Shown one piece after another: positions 59,181-64,000 of a DNA stretch of 64,000 nucleotides (position 1 is its first letter; each line of letters opens with the position of its first letter). A program made the position numbers and the translations under genes. This stretch comes from Chitinophaga japonensis (lineage in GTDB: Bacteria > Bacteroidota > Bacteroidia > Chitinophagales > Chitinophagaceae). The DNA is taken from NCBI RefSeq assembly GCF_007830125.1, contig NZ_VLLG01000002.1:1930550-1994549 (forward strand), in the 5' to 3' direction. The notes under the pieces are model-generated. The model searched no databases. It saw only the letters and a list, made by a program, of their open reading frames with translations, and had not been told where the DNA came from.

Positions 59181-59212
59181 AAAAATGCCACACGCCAGGT
59201 GTGGCATTTTTT
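59181..59212 (-). terminator. Bidirectional intrinsic terminator downstream of leuS
   Basis: TGCCACAC (59186-59193) pairs with GTGTGGCA (59199-59206) around a 5-nt loop and is flanked by five A on the left and six T on the right. It has U-runs on both strands and sits 19 bp past the leuS stop. Confidence 0.92.
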
Positions 59213-59230
59213 ATTGCTTTCATAACTATT

Positions 59231-62038
59231 TTAAACCACTACGTTGATCATTCTTCCTTTTACGATCACTACCTTTTTCAATTGCTTCCCTTCCATCCAT
59301 TTCTGTACCACCTCGTTGGCCAGCACTTCCTGCTCAATGGAGGCATTGTCTGCATCCAGGGCAAAGCCCATTTCGGTACGGGTTTTACCGTTGATGGCCA
59401 CCGGGTAGGTAAAGGTGCTTTCCTTCACATACTGCTCGTCAAAAACCGGGTAGGCAGCGTCCAGTATGCTGGTGGTATTCCCCAGCAAATGCCACAGCTC
59501 CTCGCATACGTGCGGTGCAAAGGGCGCCAGCAGCACCAGCAGCGGCTCCAGTATGCTGCGCTTGCTGCATTTCAGGGAGGTGAGCTCGTTCAGGCAGATC
59601 ATGAACTGGCTGACGGCCGTATTGTAGGAGAAGCTGCTGGTATCGCCGTCTATCTTCTGGATGGTTTTGTGCAGCACCTTCAGCTCTTCGGGCGTGGCGG
59701 GCGTATCCTTTACGATCAGGCCCTTCTGCTCATCCACGTAGAGGCGCCACAGTTTTTTCAGGAAGCGGTGCACGCCCTCAATACCCTTGGTTTCCCAGGG
59801 TTTGGACTGCTCTACCGGCCCCAGGAACATCTCGTACATGCGGAATGTATCTGCGCCGTACTTTTCCACGATGTCGTCCGGGTTAACGGTGTTGAACAAA
59901 CGCTTGCTCATTTTTTCCAGCAGCGTGCCGCAAATGTACTTGCCGTCCTCCAGAATGAACTCCGCATCCTGGTAGTCGGTGCGCCATTTACGGAAGGCAG
60001 CGATGTCCAGTTCTGTACCGTCCACGATGTTCACATCCACGTGCAGCTCGTCTGTTTCGTACTGGTCCTTTATCCCTTGCGATACAAAGGTATTGGTGCC
60101 GCGTATGCGGTATACCAGGCGGGAGCTGCCGCCTATCATGCCCTGGTTAATGATCTTTTTATACGGCTCGTCAAAGCCGATGTAACCGAGGTCGTGCAGG
60201 GCCTTGGTCCACATGCGGGAGTACAGCAGGTGGCCTACGGCATGTTCCGTACCGCCAATGTACACATCTACCTGGTTCCAGTAGTCGGTAGCTGCCCGGT
60301 CCGCAAAAGCGTTGTCGTTATGCGGGTCCATGTAGCGGAGGAAGTACCAGCTACTGCCGGCATAGCCGGGCATGGTATTGGTTTCACGGCGTATGCCGGG
60401 GGCCAGGTTCACCCAGTCCGTTACATTGGCCAGCGGGCCTTCCCCGTCCTCGCCCGGTTTATAGTCCTCGATGAAGGGCAGCTCCACCGGCAGCTCCTTT
60501 TCGTCTGCAGGATAAGCAATCCCGTCTTTGTATATGATCGGGAAAGGCTCGCCCCAGTAGCGCTGGCGGCTGAAGCCGGCGTCCCGCATCTTATAATTGA
60601 TCTGCCGCTTGCCGATGCCCAGTTCCTCTACTTTATCGGCTACCAGGCCCATGGCGGTTTTCATGTCCATCCCGTCCAGGAAGTCGCTGTGCTGCAGCAC
60701 GGCGTCCTTGGTGGGATTGGCCTCTTCGCCGTTAAAGGCGTCGCCAATGATGTTGGTAATGGGAATGTTGAAGTGTTTGGCAAACAGGAAATCGCGCTGG
60801 TCCCCGCAGGGCACGGCCATAATGGCGCCGGTGCCGTAGCCGGCCAGCACGTATTCTGATATCCATACCGGTATGGGCCGCCCATTGAAGGGGTTGAGCG
60901 CATAGGCGCCGGTAAAGCAGCCGGTGATCTGTTTTACCTCGGCCAGCCGTTCCCGCTCGGAGCGGCTTTGCACGTAGTCCAGGTATTTCTCCACATCGGC
61001 GCGCAGCTCCGCGGTCGTGATCCGGGATACCAGCTCATGTTCCGGGGCCAGCACCATAAAGTCCACGCCGAATATCGTATCCGGGCGGGTGGTGTATACG
61101 GTTACCGCAAATTCAGCGCCCCCATTCTGGACTTTGGGATCTGGACTTTGGGATTTGGGATTTGGGATTTGGAATTTGATCTCCGCTCCCTGGCTTTTAC
61201 CGATCCAGTTGCGCTGCATTTCCTTCAGGGCCTCGCTATAGTCTACACGCTCCAGGCCTTCCAGCAGGCGGTTGGCGTATTCTGTGATGCGCAGGAACCA
61301 CTGCCGCATTTTCTTCTTGATCACGGGGTGGCCGCCGCGCTCGCTCACGCCGTTCACCACCTCATCGTTGGCCAGCACGGTGCCCAGCGCCGGGCACCAG
61401 TTCACCTCCGCATGGGCCAGGTAGGCCAGGCGGTAGTGCATCAGTATTTCCCGCTGCCGGGTTTCGTCATAGCTTTTCCACTCCGCGGCAGTAAACTGCA
61501 GGGTGCGGTCGCCGGGGCATTCATGGCCGGCATTGCCCTGTTGTTCAAAGAGGGCAGTAAGCGCAGCAATGCGCTCGGCCCGCTGGGTCTTCCGGTTGTA
61601 CCAACTGTCAAACAGTTGCAGGAAGATCCACTGGGTCCATTTATAATAGGCCGGGTCGGAAGTGCGGATCTCGCGCTCCCAGTCAAAGCAGAAGCCGATA
61701 TGCTCCAGTTGCCTGCGGAAAGCGTCTATATTCTGCGCAGTGGTTACGGCGGGGTGCTGCCCTGTTTCCCGGGCGTATTCCTCGGCCGGCAGGCCAAAGG
61801 CGTCATATCCCATGGGGTGCAGCACGTTAAAGCCTTTCAGCCGTTTATAACGCGCGTATATATCGGAGGCAATATAGCCCAGCGGATGGCCCACATGCAG
61901 CCCCGCACCGGAGGGGTAGGGGAACATGTCCAGCACATAACACTTGGGCCTGGAGGGGTTGTTACTTACCCGGTAAGCATTGGTCTGCTTCCAGTGCTCC
62001 TGCCATTTTTTCTCTATATCCCTGTAGTTGTATTCCAT
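59231..62038 (-). CDS. leuS: Leucine--tRNA ligase with a repeat-derived insertion
   Basis: LeuRS charges tRNA-Leu and edits mischarged products. I chose the ATG at 62038 (MEYNYRDIEKKWQ). The HIGH motif is HVGH in PSGAGLHVGHPLGY. The editing (CP1) domain contains TVYTTRPDTIFG. The KMSKS-type motif reads EKMSKRLFNTVNP. About 935 residues, complete. At about residues 288-304, just where the CP1 domain starts after QRNWIGKSQGAEI, lies an unusual segment FQIPNPKSQSPDPKVQ. It is encoded by seven copies of a 7-bp word and looks like an in-frame repeat insertion. The downstream AEFAVTVYTTRPDT continues normally, so the enzyme should be intact. Confidence 0.96.
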   Translation of the reverse strand: MEYNYRDIEKKWQEHWKQTNAYRVSNNPSRPKCYVLDMFPYPSGAGLHVGHPLGYIASDIYARYKRLKGFNVLHPMGYDAFGLPAEEYARETGQHPAVTTAQNIDAFRRQLEHIGFCFDWEREIRTSDPAYYKWTQWIFLQLFDSWYNRKTQRAERIAALTALFEQQGNAGHECPGDRTLQFTAAEWKSYDETRQREILMHYRLAYLAHAEVNWCPALGTVLANDEVVNGVSERGGHPVIKKKMRQWFLRITEYANRLLEGLERVDYSEALKEMQRNWIGKSQGAEIKFQIPNPKSQSPDPKVQNGGAEFAVTVYTTRPDTIFGVDFMVLAPEHELVSRITTAELRADVEKYLDYVQSRSERERLAEVKQITGCFTGAYALNPFNGRPIPVWISEYVLAGYGTGAIMAVPCGDQRDFLFAKHFNIPITNIIGDAFNGEEANPTKDAVLQHSDFLDGMDMKTAMGLVADKVEELGIGKRQINYKMRDAGFSRQRYWGEPFPIIYKDGIAYPADEKELPVELPFIEDYKPGEDGEGPLANVTDWVNLAPGIRRETNTMPGYAGSSWYFLRYMDPHNDNAFADRAATDYWNQVDVYIGGTEHAVGHLLYSRMWTKALHDLGYIGFDEPYKKIINQGMIGGSSRLVYRIRGTNTFVSQGIKDQYETDELHVDVNIVDGTELDIAAFRKWRTDYQDAEFILEDGKYICGTLLEKMSKRLFNTVNPDDIVEKYGADTFRMYEMFLGPVEQSKPWETKGIEGVHRFLKKLWRLYVDEQKGLIVKDTPATPEELKVLHKTIQKIDGDTSSFSYNTAVSQFMICLNELTSLKCSKRSILEPLLVLLAPFAPHVCEELWHLLGNTTSILDAAYPVFDEQYVKESTFTYPVAINGKTRTEMGFALDADNASIEQEVLANEVVQKWMEGKQLKKVVIVKGRMINVVV
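61127..61178. repeat. Heptad array inside the leuS coding sequence
   Basis: On the minus strand the words read AAATTCC, AAATCCC, AAATCCC, AAATCCC, AAAGTCC, AGATCCC, AAAGTCC, then AGAATGG. The words match the AAATYCC/AAAGTCC arrays at 13063, 35991, 46795 and 47969. Only one arm is present. The reading frame is kept. Confidence 0.9.
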
Positions 62039-62065
62039 TTTGTTAAAAAAATCTGTTGGGATTGG

Positions 62066-62073
62066 CAAAATTA
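62066..62073 (-). promoter_or_regulatory. -7 box of leuS
   Basis: The minus strand reads TAATTTTG, matching TAnnTTTG, 27 bp upstream of the leuS ATG. Confidence 0.5.
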
Positions 62074-62121
62074 AACATAACTGTCAATTTTTATTATTTT
62101 CGCCGATAAACTCTAGGTTTA

Positions 62122-62994
62122 ATGGCGCAACCGGGAAAATCATCAGCAAAGAAATCCAAACCATCCTACCTGTACTCTATCATCGGCGTAGCCCTGGTAT
62201 TGTTCCTGCTGGGCACCCTGGGCCTGATCATTATCCATGCCAACAGGCTGAGCGCTTATTTTAAAGAAAGCATAGAAGTGCAGGTGGTTTTGCGGGATAA
62301 CGTGAAAGAGGAGCAGGCAAAGGCCCTGCGGGATTCCATCGCCCAAAAGCCTTATGTAAAGTCAATAGAATATGTATCCAAGGATATGGCTGCGGAGCGT
62401 TTTAAGAAGGAGTTCGGTGAGGACTTCATTAACCTCTTGGAGTACAATCCCTTATATGCCAGCATTAACATCAAGGCCAATGCCAGCTATGTAAATGCGG
62501 ACAGCCTGCGGGCCATCGAAAAGCACCTGACCAGCCAGCCTGTTGTACGGGAAATTTCCTACCAGCGCCTGCTGGTGGACAAGCTGAATGAGAACGTGCG
62601 CAAGATCGGCTTCGTAATGCTGGCTATCAGCGCGCTGCTGGCCCTGGTGGTGATCGTGCTGATAGATAATACCATCCGGCTGGCCATGTTCAGCAACCGT
62701 TTCCTGATCAAGACCATGCAAATGGTGGGCGCCACCCGCTGGTTCATTGCCAAGCCGTTTGACATACGCAGCATCATTAACGGCGCGCTGAGCGCGGTGA
62801 TCGCCATCGCCGGCCTGCTGGGCCTGATCTATTTTGCCGACCAGTGGCTGCCGGAGCTGAGCGGGCTGCGGGATTATTTCATGATCACGGTCCTGTTCCT
62901 GGGTATGATCATTATCGGTATCTGTATCTCGCTGATCAGCACCCACCGGTCCGTAATGAAGTATTTGCGCCTGAAACTGGATGATCTGTATTAA
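62122..62994 (+). CDS. ftsX: FtsX-like cell division permease
   Basis: FtsX is the membrane partner of the ATPase FtsE; together they control peptidoglycan hydrolases at division. The 290 residues show the FtsX layout. One N-terminal membrane helix (SYLYSIIGVALVLFLLGTLGLIIIH) is followed by an extracytoplasmic domain (about 45-165) beginning VQVVLRDNVKEEQAKAL. Three C-terminal helices then carry MLAISALLALVVIVLIDNTIRLAMFSNRF and MQMVGATRWFIAKPF, the latter a family motif. The ftsE gene is not adjacent. DUF3098 and uppP follow, an order common in Bacteroidota. Confidence 0.92.
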   Translation: MAQPGKSSAKKSKPSYLYSIIGVALVLFLLGTLGLIIIHANRLSAYFKESIEVQVVLRDNVKEEQAKALRDSIAQKPYVKSIEYVSKDMAAERFKKEFGEDFINLLEYNPLYASINIKANASYVNADSLRAIEKHLTSQPVVREISYQRLLVDKLNENVRKIGFVMLAISALLALVVIVLIDNTIRLAMFSNRFLIKTMQMVGATRWFIAKPFDIRSIINGALSAVIAIAGLLGLIYFADQWLPELSGLRDYFMITVLFLGMIIIGICISLISTHRSVMKYLRLKLDDLY

Positions 62995-63017
62995 GCACCC
63001 TAATTTAACTGTATTAT

Positions 63018-63281
63018 ATGGTCAAAGAAACTAAACCGGCAGAGAAAGCCATGGCAGAGAGCCGGCCCGTGTTTGCAAAAGATAACTTCAAATTCATGAT
63101 AGTCGGCCTGGTGCTGATCGTTATCGGCTTTTTGCTGATGCTGGGCGGTTCCAACGGCGATCCCAATACGTTTAAACCGGAAGAAGTTTACAGCTTTCGC
63201 AGGATCACCCTGGCGCCCATTGTGATTGTATTGGGCCTGCTGACAGAGATCTATGCCATTATGCGGAAACCGAAAGCCTGA
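63018..63281 (+). CDS. DUF3098 family small membrane protein
   Basis: This 87-residue protein has a short polar N-terminus, two membrane helices (FMIVGLVLIVIGFLLMLG and ITLAPIVIVLGLLTEIYAIM) and the family motif DPNTFKPEEVYSFRR between them. DUF3098 is a Bacteroidota family usually placed between ftsX and uppP, exactly as here. It is 23 bp after ftsX and 23 bp before uppP. Function is unknown; the conserved neighbours suggest a link to peptidoglycan precursor recycling or division. Confidence 0.9.
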   Translation: MVKETKPAEKAMAESRPVFAKDNFKFMIVGLVLIVIGFLLMLGGSNGDPNTFKPEEVYSFRRITLAPIVIVLGLLTEIYAIMRKPKA

Positions 63282-63304
63282 CCATCTATCCATATCTGTT
63301 ACGA

Positions 63305-64000
63305 ATGACCACATTTGACGCTATTATCATAGCTATTGTAGAAGGATTGACTGAATTTTTACCGGTCTCATCCACCGGGCACATGATCATCACCAATTAC
63401 CTGCTGGGGGGCGATACCAAGGACGAATTCACCAAGCTGTTTGAAGTATGCATACAACTGGGAGCTATCCTGGCCGTAGTGGTGCTGTACTGGAAAAAGT
63501 TCCTGGTGTTTGACAAGAACCGCCTGAATTTCTATGTAAAGCTGGTCATTGCGGTGATGCCGGCGCTGATCATCGGTTACCTTTTCAGCGACAAGATAGA
63601 CGCCCTGCTGGAAAGCCCGCTGGTAGTGGGCATTTCGCTGCTGCTGGGCGGTATTGTGCTGTTGTTCGTAGACAATTGGTTCATGCACCCCCAGGTGGAT
63701 ACCGACGAGAAAATAGATGTGTTCAAAGCCCTGCGCATTGGTTTCTGGCAATGCATTGCCATGATCCCCGGCGTAAGCCGCAGCGCCGCCTCCATTATAG
63801 GCGGTATGCAGCAAAAGCTGACCCGCAACGTGGCGGCGGAGTTCTCCTTCTTCCTGGCAGTGCCCACCATGGCGGCCGCCACGGGCTACAAGCTGCTGAA
63901 GGGGCATGAGCTGCTCACCGCCCACCCCGAGAACCTGAAACTGTTACTGATCGGCAACGTGGTGGCTTTTATCGTAGCCATTCTTGCTATTAAATTCTTC
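63305..64000 (+). CDS. uppP: Undecaprenyl-diphosphatase UppP (BacA), 3' end outside the window
   Basis: UppP dephosphorylates undecaprenyl pyrophosphate, recycling the lipid carrier for peptidoglycan and other polymers. The start ATG at 63305 reads MTTFDAIIIAIVEGLTEFLP. The family's two signature motifs are visible: EGLTEFLPVSSTGH near residues 13-26 and PGVSRSAASI near 157. Hydrophobic segments alternate through the 232 residues present. The reading frame is open to the last base, so about 30-40 residues are missing. It likely shares a transcript with ftsX and DUF3098. Confidence 0.95.
   Translation, partial: MTTFDAIIIAIVEGLTEFLPVSSTGHMIITNYLLGGDTKDEFTKLFEVCIQLGAILAVVVLYWKKFLVFDKNRLNFYVKLVIAVMPALIIGYLFSDKIDALLESPLVVGISLLLGGIVLLFVDNWFMHPQVDTDEKIDVFKALRIGFWQCIAMIPGVSRSAASIIGGMQQKLTRNVAAEFSFFLAVPTMAAATGYKLLKGHELLTAHPENLKLLLIGNVVAFIVAILAIKFF

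Overview
The window is a densely coded chromosomal segment of a Bacteroidota bacterium, most likely of the family Chitinophagaceae (Chitinophaga-like). Evidence: promoters of the Bacteroidota type (-7 box TAnnTTTG), almost no Shine-Dalgarno sequences, a TonB-dependent receptor with a carboxypeptidase-like plug extension, DUF4293, DUF3098 and DUF3108 family proteins, an ATP synthase subunit a with a secreted N-terminal extension, and orphan OmpR-family regulators. I see no rRNA, tRNA, CRISPR array, prophage or transposase gene. The taxonomic call is inferred from these features, not from a database.

Layout. 1-4.2 kb: pseudouridine synthase, rlmN, a 3-oxoadipyl-CoA-type thiolase and an ECF sigma factor. 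4.7-14.2 kb: uvrA, a small membrane protein, the malic enzyme-phosphotransacetylase fusion, a cryptic kinase-like protein, an Mla-type ABC permease/ATPase pair and sucD. 14.6-24.5 kb: a LuxR-type regulator divergent from a 2,000-residue alpha-2-macroglobulin, a DAO-family oxidoreductase and aspS. 24.6-29.4 kb: glucosaminidase, two SGNH hydrolases and an MBOAT acyltransferase, which look like a cell-envelope O-acetylation cluster. 29.4-32.7 kb: an OprP-like porin facing a PhoR/PhoB-like two-component pair. 32.9-37.9 kb: a DUF1003 protein, a secreted protein with a possible His/Cys dyad, and an MsbA-type ABC exporter. 38-42.3 kb: the ATP synthase genes atpB-E-F-H-A, closed by a terminator with no atpG. 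42.4-46.8 kb: TonB receptor, secreted helical protein, winged-helix regulator and a methyltransferase. 46.9-54.8 kb: pdxA, rsmA, a D-2-hydroxyacid dehydrogenase, greA, a HIT protein, ruvC, a flippase-like protein, a DUF3108 protein and two orphan response regulators. 54.8-64 kb: ruvB, an M28 peptidase, a lipoprotein, an EEP-family hydrolase, leuS, ftsX, DUF3098 and the start of uppP.

The most unusual signal is not a gene. At least twelve places carry short arrays of degenerate 7-bp (in two cases 8-bp) tandem words, most built as two inverted arms around a short core. The word differs between loci (AAATYCC, AATGTAA, AATGAAT, GTGAAAT, AGAAAGC and others), but the 7-bp period, the inverted-arm design and the position do not. 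The arms usually start within a few bases of a stop codon and often fill the gap to the next gene. One array lies in frame inside the leuS editing domain. I know of no description of this family in Bacteroidota; cyanobacterial STRR heptanucleotide repeats are the nearest analogue I can name.
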